Positions 34,616-45,170 are shown, counted from the first letter of the stretch. The stretch is DNA of 64,000 nucleotides from Methylobacterium brachiatum (GCF_020523825.1 NZ_JAJALK010000003.1:186001-250000), one strand, 5' to 3'. Notes: generated from the sequence alone by a model not told the origin. Translations and numbers: made by a program.

Positions 34616-35770
34616 ATGGACTTCCTCAACGCGATGGGCGGGACCGCCGGCGGCTTCTTCGGTGCCGTGATCCCGTTCCTGTTCGTGCTCACGGTCGTGG
34701 TCTTCGTCCACGAGATGGGCCACTTCCTGGTCGGGCGCTGGTGCGGCGTCGGCGTGCATGCCTTCTCGCTCGGCTTCGGCCCGGAGCTGTTCGGCTTCAA
34801 CGACCGCCGCGGCACCCGCTGGAAGCTCTGCGCCATCCCGCTCGGCGGCTACGTCAAGTTCCACGGCGACGTGAACGGCGCGAGCATCCCGGATCCCGAG
34901 GCGATCGCCCGGATGAGCCCGCAGGAGCGGGCGACCAGCTTCCCGACCCAGCCGGTGGCCAAGCGCGCCGCGATCGTCGCCGCCGGCCCGGTGGCGAACT
35001 TCCTGCTCGCGATCCTGCTGTTTGCCGGGGCGATCTGGCTCGCCGGCCGCTACGAGCTGCCCGCCCGGGTCTCCTCGGTGGAGCCAGGCAGCGTCGCCGC
35101 CCAGGCCGGCTTCCAACCGGGCGACGTGATCACCGCCATCGACGGCCAGAAGATCGGCGACTTCAACGCCATGTACCGCACGGTGACCGGCAGCGCCGGC
35201 ACGCCCCTGACCTTCACGGTGGAGCGTGGCGACCAGCCGATCACCATCCAGGCGACCCCGGCGACCTACGAGGAGAAGACGCCGTTCGGCCGCCACCGGA
35301 TCGGCCGGCTCGGCATCCGCTCGCCCTCGGGCTCGGAGGCCCGGCTCGTCCGGTACGGGGCGCTGGACTCCCTCGATCTCGGCGTGCGCGAGACCTACTT
35401 CGTGGTCGAGCGGACCTTCTCCTACCTGAGCAAGCTCGCCACCGGCCGCGAATCCGCCGACCAGCTCTCGGGCCCGATCGGCATCGCCCGGGTCTCCGGC
35501 GAGGTCGCCAAGACTGGCGGCGTCGGCGGTCTCGTCGGCCTGATCGCGCTGCTTTCGGTCTCGATCGGCCTGCTGAACCTGTTCCCGGTGCCGCTCCTCG
35601 ATGGCGGGCACCTGCTGTTCTACGCCTTCGAGGTGATCCGCGGCCGCCCGCTCAGCGAGCGCGCCCAGGAGATCGGCTTCCGCATCGGCCTCGCCCTCGT
35701 GCTGATGCTCATGCTGTTCGCGGCCTGGAACGACATCCTCAACCTCGGCGCCTCCTGGCGGAACACCTGA
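34616..35770 (+). CDS. rseP: RIP metalloprotease RseP (site-2 protease)
   Basis: A 384-residue intramembrane zinc protease that cleaves anti-sigma factors and leftover signal peptides. The zinc motif HEMGH (His32, Glu33, His36) lies in helix 1, with one PDZ domain in the middle (about 145-225: SVEPGSVAAQAGFQPGDVI) and the C-terminal metal ligand region NLFPVPLLDGGHLLFY. One PDZ rather than the two of E. coli RseP, as in Caulobacter MmpA. AGGGA 7 nt before the ATG. Upstream of bamA, in the conserved rseP-bamA-lpx order. Confidence 0.96.
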   Translation: MDFLNAMGGTAGGFFGAVIPFLFVLTVVVFVHEMGHFLVGRWCGVGVHAFSLGFGPELFGFNDRRGTRWKLCAIPLGGYVKFHGDVNGASIPDPEAIARMSPQERATSFPTQPVAKRAAIVAAGPVANFLLAILLFAGAIWLAGRYELPARVSSVEPGSVAAQAGFQPGDVITAIDGQKIGDFNAMYRTVTGSAGTPLTFTVERGDQPITIQATPATYEEKTPFGRHRIGRLGIRSPSGSEARLVRYGALDSLDLGVRETYFVVERTFSYLSKLATGRESADQLSGPIGIARVSGEVAKTGGVGGLVGLIALLSVSIGLLNLFPVPLLDGGHLLFYAFEVIRGRPLSERAQEIGFRIGLALVLMLMLFAAWNDILNLGASWRNT

Positions 35771-35779
35771 TCCCGGGAG

Positions 35780-35817
35780 GGGGCGCCGGGTCCGATCTCC
35801 ACCGGATTCGGCGCCCC
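35780..35817 (+). terminator. Probable terminator after rseP
   Basis: GGGGCGCC (35780-35787) pairs with GGCGCCCC (35810-35817), with an inner TCCG/CGGA pairing (35791-35794, 35803-35806), 9 nt after the rseP stop. No T run. Suggests bamA has its own promoter in the following gap. Confidence 0.5.
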
Positions 35818-36172
35818 AATCCCGCCGCGATCCCGCCCGGAGAGCGCCGCGAACGCGCCCCGGCGGGTGCTTAAAACAGCGTTAAAGCTCGGATTCGCCG
35901 ACGCGAAAACAGAAGTGGCCGCAAAGATTTACGGGCCATTTACCATGATCGGCGCTTTGCCCCGGCGGGGTCCGCGCCGTTAAGTGGCGCGAAGGCCACG
36001 ACCCCCCAAAATCCCCTGACGATGGCCTCCCGCGCGTTTGCTTGGCAGGGGAATCCCGCTAAGAGCTACGCTTGGACCTGAAGCCACGCTTGGACCAGGG
36101 TGACAGGACGACCGGTCAACGGCCGCCTGTGACGGGCTAACCCCCGCGACCAGAACAGAAACGGGCGATTGC
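35818..36172 (+). promoter_or_regulatory. bamA upstream region
   Basis: 355 nt with no gene. It is locally AT-richer than its flanks (about 35870-35960, with repeated TTAAA), as expected for a promoter of a strongly expressed outer-membrane assembly gene, but I cannot pin a -35/-10 pair. No operator palindrome was seen. Confidence 0.4.
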
Positions 36173-38743
36173 ATGATGTCGTTGACGGGGAAGCCCCGAC
36201 GTAAGTCGGTGCGGAAGACCATCGTCCTAGTCGCTGCCGGTGCGGGCCTCGTCCTGAGCGGTGCCGCGCAGGCGCAGCAGATCGTCGTCCAGGGCAACCA
36301 GCGCGTCGATGCCGACACCATCCGGTCCTACGTGACCGGGACCGCGTCCGGCTCCGCCGAGGAGGCCCGGCGCAACCTGCTCGCCAGCGGCATGTTCTCG
36401 GACGTGAAGGTCGCCCAGTCCGGCGGCCGCACGGTGGTCACCGTCCGCGAGAACAACCTGATCAACCGGGTCGTGTTCGAGGGCAACAAGAAGGTCGAGA
36501 AGGCCACGCTCGAGGGCATCGTCGAGGCGAAGGCCCGCGGCCCCTACAGTGAGGCCATCGTCAACGCCGACCTCGCCCGCATCCGCGACGTCTACAAGCG
36601 TTTCGGCCGCGGCACCGCCAAGGTTACCTACCGGACCGTCGACCTGCCCAACGGCCGCGTCGACGTGATCTACCAGGTGGACGAGGGCGACAAGACCGGC
36701 ATCATCTCGATCAACTTCGTCGGCAACAACGCCTATTCGGAGCGGACGCTGAAGGGGCTCATGAGCTCCTCCGAAATGAACTTCCTGTCGTTCATCAAGA
36801 CCTCCGACGTCTACGATCCCGACCGCATCACCGCCGACCTCGACCAGGTGCGCCGCTACTACCTGAAGAACGGCTATGCCGATTTCCAGGTGGTCAGCGC
36901 CGACGCCCGCTACGTCGAGGGCGACAGCTCCGGCTACGTCATCACCATCACGGTGAACGAGGGCGAGCAGTACAAGGTCGGCGCGGTGGCGGTGGATTCC
37001 CGCCTGCCCGGCATCGACACCGCCAAGCTCGACGGCCAGATCACCGCCGCGGTGGGCGACGTCTACAACGCCGACGACGTGGAGCGGACGCTCAACAACG
37101 TCACCCGCGAGGTCAACCGCGCCGGCTACCCGTTCGCCCAGGTCCGCCCGACCGGCCAGCGCGATCCCGCCTCCCACCAGGTCTCCCTGGGCTTCGTGGT
37201 CGAGGACGGCCCGCACGTCTACGTCGAGCGCATCAACATCCGCGGCAACACCCGGACCCGCGACTACGTCATCCGCCGCGAGCTCGATATCGCGGAAGGC
37301 GACGCCTACAACCGCGTGCTTACCGACCGGGCCGAGCGGCGCCTGAACGGCCTCGGCTTCTTCAAGAAGGTCCGGTTCTCCAACGAGCCCGGCTCCGCGG
37401 CCGACCGCGTGGTCATCAACATCGATGTCGAGGATCAGCCCACGGGTTCGTTCTCGGTGGCGGGCGGCTACTCCACCCAGGACGGCATCATCGGCGAGGT
37501 CTCGGTCTCCGAGTCCAACTTCCTCGGTCGCGGCCAGTATGTCCGCCTCGCCGGCACCGGCGGCCAGTACTCGCGCGGCGTCGACTTCTCGTTCACCGAG
37601 CCGTACTTCCTCGGCTACCGGCTCGCCGCCGGCTTCGACGCCTTCTACAAGTACTCCGACCTGACCCGGTACTCGCGCTACGAGACCACGGTGTATGGCG
37701 GCCAGCTGCGCCTGGGCCTGCCGATCACCGAGGAGTTCGGCATCACCCTGCGCTACTCGCTGTACAACACCGAGCTGAAGGTCCCGAACACCCTCAAGCG
37801 GCCGTACAACGACTGCTCGACGCCGATCCCGGGCTACACCGCGACCTATGCCGGCGGTACGATCGACCCGAACAGCGGCCGCAACATCGGCGGCCAGTCG
37901 ATCTACCCGAACTGCGCGTATGACGGCGAAGCCTCGATCGCCATCAAGGGCTCGCAGGGCAACACACTGACCTCGCTGGCCGGCCTGACGCTCGCCTACT
38001 CGACCCTCGACGTGGTCGGCGCGCCGCGCAACGGCCTCTACGCCGAGTTGAAGCCCGACGTCGCGGGTCTCGGCGGCGACTCGAAGTTCTTCCGCGTCAC
38101 CGCGGATGCGCGCTACTACAAGGAGCTGTTCGAAGACGTGATCGGCTTCGTCCGGTTCCAGGGCGGCCACATCAACGCGATCGACGGCAAGCCGCTGCGC
38201 GTCACCGACGAGTTCTTCCTCGGCCCGTCGCTGGTCCGCGGTTTCGCGCCCAACGGCATCGGCCCGCGCGACGTCGGCATCGCCGACGCCCGCTCCAACG
38301 CCATCGGCGGCTCCACCTATATCGGCGGTACCCTCGAGGTGCAGTTCCCGCTGCCGCTCATTCCGCGGGATCTGGGCCTGAAGGGCGCGGTCTTCGCCGA
38401 TGCCGGTACGCTGTTCGGCTATAACGGTCGGCGCAACTTCAACGTGAACGGCGACGGCTTCATCAACGGCATCTCGCCCCAGACCGGGAAGTGCAACTTC
38501 TCCGCGTTCAACATCGGCGTCGAGCCGGAATGCGTGAACGTCCGCGACACCGCCGCGATCCGCTCCTCGATCGGCGCCTCCATCCTGTGGAACTCGCCGC
38601 TCGGCCCGATCCGCTTCGACTACGCCTACGCCCTGACGAAGGACGAGGGTCAGTCGGTCTACGTGCCGCTGCTCGGCAAGGTCGGCCATATCGGCAAGGA
38701 TCAGACTCAAGCGTTCCGCTTCTCGGGCGGCTCGCGGTTCTGA
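36173..38743 (+). CDS. bamA: Outer membrane protein assembly factor BamA
   Basis: An 856-residue Omp85 protein, core of the BAM complex that inserts beta-barrels in the outer membrane. A signal peptide (cleaved near AAQA-QQ, about residue 35) precedes five POTRA domains (about 36-430; [18 protein letters not shown] starts the first, [21 protein letters not shown] starts the last), then a 16-strand barrel with [17 protein letters not shown], the lid-lock VRGF motif ([14 protein letters not shown]) and a final strand ending [10 protein letters not shown] second ATG one codon later is possible. It lies between rseP and lpxD as in most proteobacteria. Confidence 0.98.
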   Translation: MMSLTGKPRRKSVRKTIVLVAAGAGLVLSGAAQAQQIVVQGNQRVDADTIRSYVTGTASGSAEEARRNLLASGMFSDVKVAQSGGRTVVTVRENNLINRVVFEGNKKVEKATLEGIVEAKARGPYSEAIVNADLARIRDVYKRFGRGTAKVTYRTVDLPNGRVDVIYQVDEGDKTGIISINFVGNNAYSERTLKGLMSSSEMNFLSFIKTSDVYDPDRITADLDQVRRYYLKNGYADFQVVSADARYVEGDSSGYVITITVNEGEQYKVGAVAVDSRLPGIDTAKLDGQITAAVGDVYNADDVERTLNNVTREVNRAGYPFAQVRPTGQRDPASHQVSLGFVVEDGPHVYVERINIRGNTRTRDYVIRRELDIAEGDAYNRVLTDRAERRLNGLGFFKKVRFSNEPGSAADRVVINIDVEDQPTGSFSVAGGYSTQDGIIGEVSVSESNFLGRGQYVRLAGTGGQYSRGVDFSFTEPYFLGYRLAAGFDAFYKYSDLTRYSRYETTVYGGQLRLGLPITEEFGITLRYSLYNTELKVPNTLKRPYNDCSTPIPGYTATYAGGTIDPNSGRNIGGQSIYPNCAYDGEASIAIKGSQGNTLTSLAGLTLAYSTLDVVGAPRNGLYAELKPDVAGLGGDSKFFRVTADARYYKELFEDVIGFVRFQGGHINAIDGKPLRVTDEFFLGPSLVRGFAPNGIGPRDVGIADARSNAIGGSTYIGGTLEVQFPLPLIPRDLGLKGAVFADAGTLFGYNGRRNFNVNGDGFINGISPQTGKCNFSAFNIGVEPECVNVRDTAAIRSSIGASILWNSPLGPIRFDYAYALTKDEGQSVYVPLLGKVGHIGKDQTQAFRFSGGSRF

Positions 38744-38793
38744 TAAAATCCACGCGCGCCGGTCGGATTTCTCCGGCCGGAGCGTTGTCACGC

Positions 38794-39864
38794 ATGTCAG
38801 ATCCCGCTTTCTTCGCCGCGACCGGCTCGCTCACCCTCGCCGACATCGCGGTCGCCGCCGGCGCGGTCCTGCCCGAGGGCGCGGACCCGGAATACCGGCT
38901 CACCGGAGCCGCCCCGCTCGAGAGCGCCGGGCCGCACCACCTCGCCTACATGGACAATGCCCGCTACGGCGCGGCGCTGACCGAGACCCGGGCCGGGGCC
39001 TGCCTGGTCAGCCCGCGCTTCGCGGCGCGCTGTCCGGCCGGCACCGTCGCGCTGGTCAGCCGCGACCCGTACCGGGCCTACGCCGCCCTGCTCGGTCGCC
39101 TGCATCCGGATGCCATGCGTCCCGGCTCGCAATTCGGCGGGCGCAGCATCGCTCCGGGCGCCCATGTCCATCCGGATGCGCGCCTGGAAGAGGGCGTCAC
39201 GGTCGATCCGGGCGCCGTGATCGGCCCCGGCGTCGAGATCGGGTCCGGCAGCGTCATCGGCGCGAACGCGGTGATCGGCCCGGGGGTGCGGATCGGGCGC
39301 GACTGCTCCATCGGGACGGGCACGACCTTGAGCCACGCCCTGCTCGGCAACCGGGTGATCCTGCATCCCGGCGCCCGGCTCGGCCAGGACGGGTTCGGCT
39401 TCGCCATGGGCGCGAGCCATCTCAAGGTGCCGCAGATCGGCCGGGTAATCGTCCAGGACGATGTCGAGATCGGCGCCAACACGACGATCGACCGGGGCGC
39501 CTCGCGCGATACGGTGATCGGCGAGGGCACCAAGATCGATAACCTGGTCCAGATCGCCCACAACGTCGTGATCGGGCGCCATTGCGTGATCGTCTCCGGG
39601 GTCGGCATCTCGGGCTCGACCACGCTGGAGGATTACGTGGTGCTCGGCGGCCAGGTCGGCGTCGTCGGCCATCTGCGCATCGGCCGCGGCGCCCAGATCG
39701 CCGGCTCGTCCAACGTCAACCGCGATGTCCCGCCGGGCAGCCGCTGGGGCGGTACGCCGGCCAAGCCGGTGCGGGCCTGGTTCCGCGAGCTGACGACGCT
39801 GGCGCGCCTGGCCGAGCGCTCGGGCATGGATCCCGAGAAGGATCCGGCCCCCGAGGCTGAGTGA
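38794..39864 (+). CDS. lpxD: UDP-3-O-(3-hydroxyacyl)glucosamine N-acyltransferase
   Basis: A 356-residue left-handed beta-helix acyltransferase; adds the second 3-hydroxyacyl chain to UDP-3-O-acylglucosamine in lipid A synthesis. N-terminal uridine-binding domain (1-105), then hexapeptide repeats ([20 protein letters not shown] and others), with the catalytic His in [12 protein letters not shown] and the LGQDGFGFA motif. Start at ATG 38794, 50 nt after bamA. Followed by fabZ. Confidence 0.96.
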   Translation: MSDPAFFAATGSLTLADIAVAAGAVLPEGADPEYRLTGAAPLESAGPHHLAYMDNARYGAALTETRAGACLVSPRFAARCPAGTVALVSRDPYRAYAALLGRLHPDAMRPGSQFGGRSIAPGAHVHPDARLEEGVTVDPGAVIGPGVEIGSGSVIGANAVIGPGVRIGRDCSIGTGTTLSHALLGNRVILHPGARLGQDGFGFAMGASHLKVPQIGRVIVQDDVEIGANTTIDRGASRDTVIGEGTKIDNLVQIAHNVVIGRHCVIVSGVGISGSTTLEDYVVLGGQVGVVGHLRIGRGAQIAGSSNVNRDVPPGSRWGGTPAKPVRAWFRELTTLARLAERSGMDPEKDPAPEAE

Positions 39865-39998
39865 TCCCGGTCGCGATATCAGCCGCGCTGCCGGGAAACC
39901 CTTGCGCTTCCGCCGATTTCTTCCGAAGAGGGCGTCCGCCCGTCATGGAGGGCGGATATCGGTCCGCCCGGTGGCGGTGACGCGAGGTACGGGATTCG

Positions 39999-40475
39999 AT
40001 GAGCGAGGCGGCGCGCGACACCAACGAGGAGCTGGGCACAGCCGACATCCAGACGCTGCTGGAGCTGCTGCCGCACCGCTACCCGTTCCTGATGATCGAC
40101 CGCATCGTCGAGATCGACCGGGACGAATCCTGCGTCGGCATCAAGAACGTCACCGCCAACGAGCCGCAATTCATGGGGCATTTCCCCGGCCTGCCGGTCT
40201 TCCCCGGGGTGCTGCTGATCGAGGGCATGGCCCAGACCGCCGGCGCGATCTGCTGCCGTCACATCCGGACTGAAGAGCTGCAGACCAAGCAGGTGTTCTT
40301 CATGACCATCGACAAGTGCAAGTTCCGCAAGCCGGTCACCCCGGGGGATCAGGTGCGCTTTCACATGAAGAAGATGAACCGGCGCCGGACGATGTGGTGG
40401 TACCGCGGCGAGGCCCGGGTCGACGGTGTGCTGGTGGCGGAGGCCGAGATCAGCGCCATGCTGGTGACGGAGTGA
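39999..40475 (+). CDS. fabZ: 3-hydroxyacyl-ACP dehydratase FabZ
   Basis: A 158-residue hot-dog-fold dehydratase producing trans-2-enoyl-ACP in fatty-acid elongation. Catalytic His in [20 protein letters not shown] with the paired Glu; [14 protein letters not shown] is the family N-terminal motif. It competes with LpxA/LpxD for 3-hydroxyacyl-ACP, which fits its place among them. The stop overlaps the lpxA GTG start by 4 nt... coupled translation. Confidence 0.97.
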   Translation: MSEAARDTNEELGTADIQTLLELLPHRYPFLMIDRIVEIDRDESCVGIKNVTANEPQFMGHFPGLPVFPGVLLIEGMAQTAGAICCRHIRTEELQTKQVFFMTIDKCKFRKPVTPGDQVRFHMKKMNRRRTMWWYRGEARVDGVLVAEAEISAMLVTE

Positions 40476-41290
40476 GCGAGCCCCTCATCCACCCGAGCGC
40501 CGTGATCGAATCCGGCGCCGTGATCGGCGACGGGACCCGGATCGGCCCGTTCTGCCATGTCGGCCCCGAGGTCGTGCTGGGCGAGGGCTGCGAGCTGCTC
40601 AGCCACGTGGTGCTGGCCGGCCGCACCACGATCGGTCCCCGTACCCGGATCTTCCCGTTCGCCTCCATCGGCCACCAGCCGCAGGATCTGAAATACCGGG
40701 GCGAGCCCTCGACGCTGACAATCGGATCCGACTGCCTGATCCGCGAGGGCGTGACCATGAACCCCGGCACCAGCGGGGGTGGCCTCGAGACCGCGGTCGG
40801 CGATCACTGCACCTTCCTGGCCAATTCCCATGTCGGCCACGATTGCCGGGTCGGCGACCACGTCATCTTCTCCAACAACGTGATGCTGGCCGGCCATTGC
40901 AGCGTCGGCGATTACGCGATCCTGGGCGGCGGCGCCGCCGTGATCCAGTTCGCCCGGGTCGGTGCGCACGCCTTCGTGGGCGGCCTCTCGGGCCTGGAGA
41001 ACGACTGCATCCCGTACGGCATGGTGCTCGGCAACCGCGCCTACCTGTCGGGCCTCAACATCATCGGCCTGCAGCGCCGGGGCTTCGCCCGGGAGGACAT
41101 CCACGCGCTCCGGCGGGCCTACCGGCTGCTGTTCGCCCCCGAGGGCACGCTCATGGAGCGGGTCGAGGACGTGGCCGCGACCTTCGAATCCCACGCCGCG
41201 GTCTCCGAGATCCTCGCCTTCATTCGCGCTGGCGGCAAGCGCTCGATCTGCACCCCGCGCGAGCTTCCGGTCCCGATCGGGGCGGCCTGA
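40472..41290 (+). CDS. lpxA: UDP-N-acetylglucosamine O-acyltransferase
   Basis: A 272-residue hexapeptide-repeat enzyme, the first step of lipid A synthesis. The left-handed helix begins [20 protein letters not shown]; catalytic His lies in [16 protein letters not shown], and the C-terminal helical part holds [24 protein letters not shown]. The start is GTG 40472 overlapping fabZ (GTGA); the next gene, lpxI, starts 8 nt after its stop. Confidence 0.97.
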   Translation: MSEPLIHPSAVIESGAVIGDGTRIGPFCHVGPEVVLGEGCELLSHVVLAGRTTIGPRTRIFPFASIGHQPQDLKYRGEPSTLTIGSDCLIREGVTMNPGTSGGGLETAVGDHCTFLANSHVGHDCRVGDHVIFSNNVMLAGHCSVGDYAILGGGAAVIQFARVGAHAFVGGLSGLENDCIPYGMVLGNRAYLSGLNIIGLQRRGFAREDIHALRRAYRLLFAPEGTLMERVEDVAATFESHAAVSEILAFIRAGGKRSICTPRELPVPIGAA

Positions 41291-41298
41291 GCCTCCCC

Positions 41299-42168
41299 AT
41301 GGCCGAGGCCGCTCCGCTGCCCGAGGGCACGCTCGTCCTGATCGCCGGCGCCGGCCGGCTGCCCGAGCTGGTGGCCGAGTCCCTGAACCGGACGCACCGG
41401 CCGTTCCGGCTGATCGCCCTGCGCGGCTTCACCGACCGGTCCCTGCGCGCCCGGGCCGACGCCACCGTCGACCTCCTCGACCTCGCCGCGATCCTCAAGC
41501 TGCTGCGCCGCTGGGGACCGGCCGTGATGGTGCCGGCGGGCGGGGTCTCGCGGCCGAGCCCGGCCGCGCTGCTCAATGCCGGCGCGGCGCTCCGGAACCG
41601 CGAGACCCTGCGGGCGATCGCCGGGGGCGGCGACGACCGCCTGCTGCGCGCCGCCCTGGCCCTGGTCGAGGAGGAGGGCCACCGGGTGCTCGGCGTCCAC
41701 GAGGCCGCGCCGGATCTGCTCTGCCCCGAGGGCCGGCTCGGCCGCCTCGGACCCGACGCGGATGCCGACGCGTCGATCCGCACCGGGCGCGGGGTGCTCG
41801 ACGCGCTCTCGCCCTACGATCTCGGGCAGGCGGTGGCGGTCTCGGGCGAGCGCGTGATCGCCGTCGAGGGACCGGAGGGGACCGACCGCATGCTCGCCCG
41901 CGCCCGGGCGCTCGGGCGCAAGCCCTTCGGGCGGGGCCGGGCGCTGCCCGCGACCGTGCTGGTCAAGGCGCCGAAGCTCGGCCAGGACCTGCGCATCGAC
42001 CTGCCGGCGATCGGCCCCCGGACCGTGCGCAACGCCGCGGCGGCCGGCTGCGTCGGCCTGGCGCTCGAGGCCGGCGGCACCCTGGTGATCGACCGCGTGG
42101 CCACCGCCGCGGAGGCCGACCGCCTCGGGCTGTTTCTGGTCGGCTACCGGCCCGGGGCCGGACCATGA
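41299..42168 (+). CDS. lpxI: UDP-2,3-diacylglucosamine pyrophosphatase LpxI
   Basis: A 289-residue DUF1009 protein: N-terminal Rossmann-like part (TLVLIAGAGRLPELVAESL) and C-terminal catalytic part with SPYDLGQAVAVSGERVIAVEGPEGTDRML, KAPKLGQDLRIDLPAIGP and a Gly-rich end. LpxI hydrolyses UDP-2,3-diacyl-GlcN to lipid X, the job LpxH does in E. coli; alphaproteobacteria use LpxI. Between lpxA and lpxB; overlaps lpxB by 4 nt. Confidence 0.95.
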   Translation: MAEAAPLPEGTLVLIAGAGRLPELVAESLNRTHRPFRLIALRGFTDRSLRARADATVDLLDLAAILKLLRRWGPAVMVPAGGVSRPSPAALLNAGAALRNRETLRAIAGGGDDRLLRAALALVEEEGHRVLGVHEAAPDLLCPEGRLGRLGPDADADASIRTGRGVLDALSPYDLGQAVAVSGERVIAVEGPEGTDRMLARARALGRKPFGRGRALPATVLVKAPKLGQDLRIDLPAIGPRTVRNAAAAGCVGLALEAGGTLVIDRVATAAEADRLGLFLVGYRPGAGP

Positions 42169-43337
42169 GCGGGCCGAAGACCGTCTGGCTGGTGGCCGGC
42201 GAGGATTCCGGTGACCAGCTCGGGGCCAAGCTGATGCGGGCGCTGCGGGCGGCCGCGCCCGGGACCGTATTCGGCGGGGTCGGCGGCGAGGCCATGGCCG
42301 AGGAGGGGTTCACCTCGCTGTTCCCCCTCGATGACGTCGCCGTCATGGGCTACCTGCCGGTGCTCGCCCGCGCCCGGACCCTGCTGCGCCGGATCCGCGA
42401 GACCGCGACCGTGGTGGTGCGCGCCCGGCCCGACGTGCTGGTGATCATCGACAGCCCGGGCTTCACCCATGCCGTGGCCCAGCGGGTCCGGAAGGCGGCG
42501 CCCGGCATCCCGATCGTCGATTACGTGTCGCCGAGCGTCTGGGCCTGGCGGCCGTGGCGGGCTAAGGGCATGCGCGGCTTCATCGACCACGTGATGGCGC
42601 TGTTGCCGTTTGAGCCGGACGCGCATCTGCGGCTCGGCGGCCCGCCCTGCACCTATGTCGGCCACCCGCTGATCGAGCGCTTCTCGGATTTGCGTCCCTC
42701 CGCGCCGGAGAGCCGGCGACGGGAGGCGGTGCCCTACAGCCTCGTCATCCTGCCGGGCTCGCGCCGCGCCGAGATCGACCGGCTGATGCCGGTCTTCGGG
42801 CAGGTGCTGGAGCAGGTCTCCCGCATCCTCGAGGTCGAGGCGGTGCTGCCCGCCGTGACCCGCCACCGGGCGCTGATCGAGCGGCTGGCCCAGGCTTGGC
42901 CCGTCCCGGTGCGGGTGCTCACCGGCGAGGACCCGAAATACGCCGCCTTCCGGGGCGCCCGGGCGGCCCTGGCGGCCTCCGGCACCGTCACGCTGGAGCT
43001 GGCGCTGGCCGGCGTCCCGATGGTGGTGGCCTACAAGGTCTCGCGCGCGGAGGAGTTCATCGCCCGGCGCCTGATCCAGGTCCCCAGCATCGTGCTGCCG
43101 AACCTGATCCTGGCCGAGAACGCCATGCCGGAATTCGTCCAGGCGGACTGCACCGCCGAGCATCTCACCCGGGCGCTGCTGCCCCTGCTGGTCGGCGGTG
43201 CGGAGCGGGACGCGCAGAGCGACGCGCTCGCCCGGATCGACGGCCTGATGCGTCTCGCCGGCGACGACACCCCGAGCCGGGCCGCGGCGCGGATTGTTCT
43301 GGATGCGGCCGCCGGGCGAGTGAGCGGGGCCGCCTGA
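42165..43337 (+). CDS. lpxB: Lipid-A-disaccharide synthase
   Basis: A 390-residue GT-B glycosyltransferase (GT19) joining lipid X and UDP-diacylglucosamine into the lipid A disaccharide. Motifs: VAGEDSGDQLGAKLMRAL, GVGGEAMAEEG, IDSPGFTHAVAQRVRK, VDYVSPSVWAWRPWRAK, LPGSRRAEIDRLMP, AASGTVTLELALAGVPMVVAYK, and PNLILAENAMPEFVQ. Starts in the lpxI stop. It ends the lipid A gene run; a palindromic repeat follows. Confidence 0.97.
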   Translation: MSGPKTVWLVAGEDSGDQLGAKLMRALRAAAPGTVFGGVGGEAMAEEGFTSLFPLDDVAVMGYLPVLARARTLLRRIRETATVVVRARPDVLVIIDSPGFTHAVAQRVRKAAPGIPIVDYVSPSVWAWRPWRAKGMRGFIDHVMALLPFEPDAHLRLGGPPCTYVGHPLIERFSDLRPSAPESRRREAVPYSLVILPGSRRAEIDRLMPVFGQVLEQVSRILEVEAVLPAVTRHRALIERLAQAWPVPVRVLTGEDPKYAAFRGARAALAASGTVTLELALAGVPMVVAYKVSRAEEFIARRLIQVPSIVLPNLILAENAMPEFVQADCTAEHLTRALLPLLVGGAERDAQSDALARIDGLMRLAGDDTPSRAAARIVLDAAAGRVSGAA

Positions 43338-43375
43338 CGGATCCGTGACACGTCCGACGGACGAAGACGTCGTTT

Positions 43376-43467
43376 CGTCCTTGCGAGCGCAGCGAAGCAG
43401 CGCGGTGCAGCCTGGGATCTCAAACCGTGGCGTTTCCCTGGGTCGCTGCGCTGCGCTCGCAAGGACG
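43376..43467. repeat. Long inverted repeat between lpxB and a convergent gene
   Basis: Perfect 19-bp arms CGTCCTTGCGAGCGCAGCG (43376-43394) and its complement (43449-43467) enclose 54 nt. The arm sequence is close to a palindromic element seen between genes in several Rhizobiales, as remembered. It may serve as a bidirectional terminator. No coding potential. Confidence 0.8.
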
Positions 43468-43478
43468 GAGTTAAGTTA

Positions 43479-44141
43479 TCACCCCCCGCGCCGGCCGCAG
43501 CGGATATAGGCGGCCGTGCCGCGGCCGCTCGACCAGGTGAGGCGGTCGCCGTCGACCACGAGGCGGACCTGCGAGGACCAGTGCCGGCCGCGATCGCTGC
43601 ACTCGGCGCCCATCACCCAGCCGTTCCCGACCCGGCGGCTGTCGTGGAAAGTGCAGATCGTCCGTCCGGCCCGGGCGCGGTCCTGCGTGATCGTGGCCGG
43701 GATGTAGCCCCGGCGACGGGAGCGGGCCGCGCAGGCATCGGCGGTCGGACCCCAGATGCCGACGAAGTCCGGGCTGGACGTGCTGGCCGGCTTGGCTGCC
43801 GAAGGCGTGACCGGAGCCGAGATCGCCGCCTGCAGGCCCGGCGCCGCCTGACGCGGGCTCGCCGGCGCGGCGGCGAGCGACGCGGCGTCCGGCCGCTGCG
43901 CGTCCGGGACGGATTCATCCGGCGTGTCGAGCATCACCACCCGGCGGCCCAGCGGTTTCGGCGCTGGGGCGGGCCGGGTCTCGGCGGTCTGCGAGCGGAA
44001 CGGCAGGTCCTCGGTCAGGTAGGCGGCGCTGTAGGTGAATAGGCCGGCCCAGCCGAGGACGAGGAGGCCGGGCACGACGAAGCGACGCTTGGAACCGGTA
44101 CGGGCATCCTCACCCGGATCGGCCAGCACGACCGCGCCCAT
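43479..44141 (-). CDS. Membrane-anchored hypothetical protein with rhizobial Cys-containing C-terminal domain
   Basis: A 220-residue protein: cytoplasmic N-terminus, one membrane helix (about 22-44: RFVVPGLLVLGWAGLFTYSAAYL region), a Pro/Ala-rich linker (50-130) and a C-terminal domain of about 90 residues (FVGIWGPTADACAARSRRR to AAYIRC) with four cysteines and Trp at both ends. The latter domain recurs in exported rhizobial hypotheticals. Start set at ATG 44141, AGGGGG 5 nt upstream. Function unknown. Confidence 0.75.
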   Translation of the reverse strand: MGAVVLADPGEDARTGSKRRFVVPGLLVLGWAGLFTYSAAYLTEDLPFRSQTAETRPAPAPKPLGRRVVMLDTPDESVPDAQRPDAASLAAAPASPRQAAPGLQAAISAPVTPSAAKPASTSSPDFVGIWGPTADACAARSRRRGYIPATITQDRARAGRTICTFHDSRRVGNGWVMGAECSDRGRHWSSQVRLVVDGDRLTWSSGRGTAAYIRCGRRGG

Positions 44142-44239
44142 TCGATCCCCCTGGTCCAGGCATCCGGCCCCGATTCGGGTGCCGGCCTGCGGGTGAAAAG
44201 CATGCCCTAACAAGAGCCTGGGTGAAACTGCCGTCGTGT

Positions 44240-44872
44240 TCAGCGTCCGAAGATCCCCTTGAGGAATTGCGCCGTCCGGTTGCGCTTGCGCTTGCGCTCG
44301 AGCTCGGTGGCGTCCTTGAGCCAGGCGACCTGCACCACGCGCCGCTCGCCCTCGAACGGCTCGTGGCCGTGCCAGGAATTGTCGGCCCGCAGGAAGGCGA
44401 ACATCGTGCCCATGGTCGGCGGCACCTCGACCGCGAAGGGCGCGTAGTTGCGGCCGTCGTAGAGCACCCGCAGGCGGCCGGCGGCCGGGGCGTCCCAGGC
44501 ATCGTTCATGTAGACCAGCAGCGTCAGCACCTTCGACGGGCCGTCGGTGTGGATCGAGCCGTATTTCAGCTGGCTCTTCCGCATGATCGTGGTGAGCCGC
44601 GGGCAGGAGACGAGGTCGATGCCGAACTTCTCGCCGAGGATCTCCGAGAACGCGTCGCTCTCCAGCTCGTCGATCAGCGCCTTGAACCGGCCCTTGAGGG
44701 CGACCTCGTCCACGGTGAGGTAGCCGGGCTTGGCGATGTCCGGGAAGTCGCGCCGGATCGCGTCGATCGCGTCGGGGTTCAGGACGTTGGTGCCGAGCGT
44801 GTACGGGTAGGGCTCGCGGGCGACCGGGGCGGCGCGCACCGCGGAAACGTCGAGGATCGAGAGGGCGGACAT
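44240..44872 (-). CDS. 2-oxoglutarate/Fe(II)-dependent oxygenase
   Basis: A 210-residue double-stranded beta-helix oxygenase (2OG-FeII_Oxy_3 type). Iron ligands: His-x-Asp in GSIHTDGPSKVLTL, and the distal His in NSWHGHEPF, with the 2OG-binding Arg in GERRVVQVAW. Start ATG 44872 with AGGGA 7 nt upstream. Such enzymes hydroxylate small molecules, sugars or protein side chains; substrate unknown. 98 nt upstream of the anchored Cys-domain protein on the same strand, so co-transcription is possible. Confidence 0.87.
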   Translation of the reverse strand: MSALSILDVSAVRAAPVAREPYPYTLGTNVLNPDAIDAIRRDFPDIAKPGYLTVDEVALKGRFKALIDELESDAFSEILGEKFGIDLVSCPRLTTIMRKSQLKYGSIHTDGPSKVLTLLVYMNDAWDAPAAGRLRVLYDGRNYAPFAVEVPPTMGTMFAFLRADNSWHGHEPFEGERRVVQVAWLKDATELERKRKRNRTAQFLKGIFGR

Positions 44873-45170
44873 CTGCGGGTCCCTGAGCTCCAGCGCACGA
44901 CGGCCGGCACGCCGGGCGCCGGAGGCGCGTGCCGGAGGGCCGACCGGGAGGTCCGTGCCGGGGCGGCCCGAGGGGCGTCCGCGGTCACGAAATCTTAAGC
45001 GTTCTCGGTGGTCCCGGAATCCCATAATCCGGTGATTGCGGCGGTCCAACGGCGAAAGCCGTGTGGTGGCGCATTCCGGTGACAGTCTCGGGCCGCCCGG
45101 CCGTGCAGGATGGCGCGATGCCCGAGGACTTTCTTCTCGGGTGCGTCGTGTATTCTGGAACCCATCCGCG

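Noticed and set aside
32569-34836. 755-codon frame antisense to the EmrB-like pump
   Set aside because: His/Arg/Glu-rich mirror of membrane-protein codons; no family features.
36227-38791. 854-codon open frame antisense to bamA
   Set aside because: A by-product of G/C third-position bias; repetitive Val/Asp/Ala/Arg composition, no domain, and bamA is unmistakable on the other strand.
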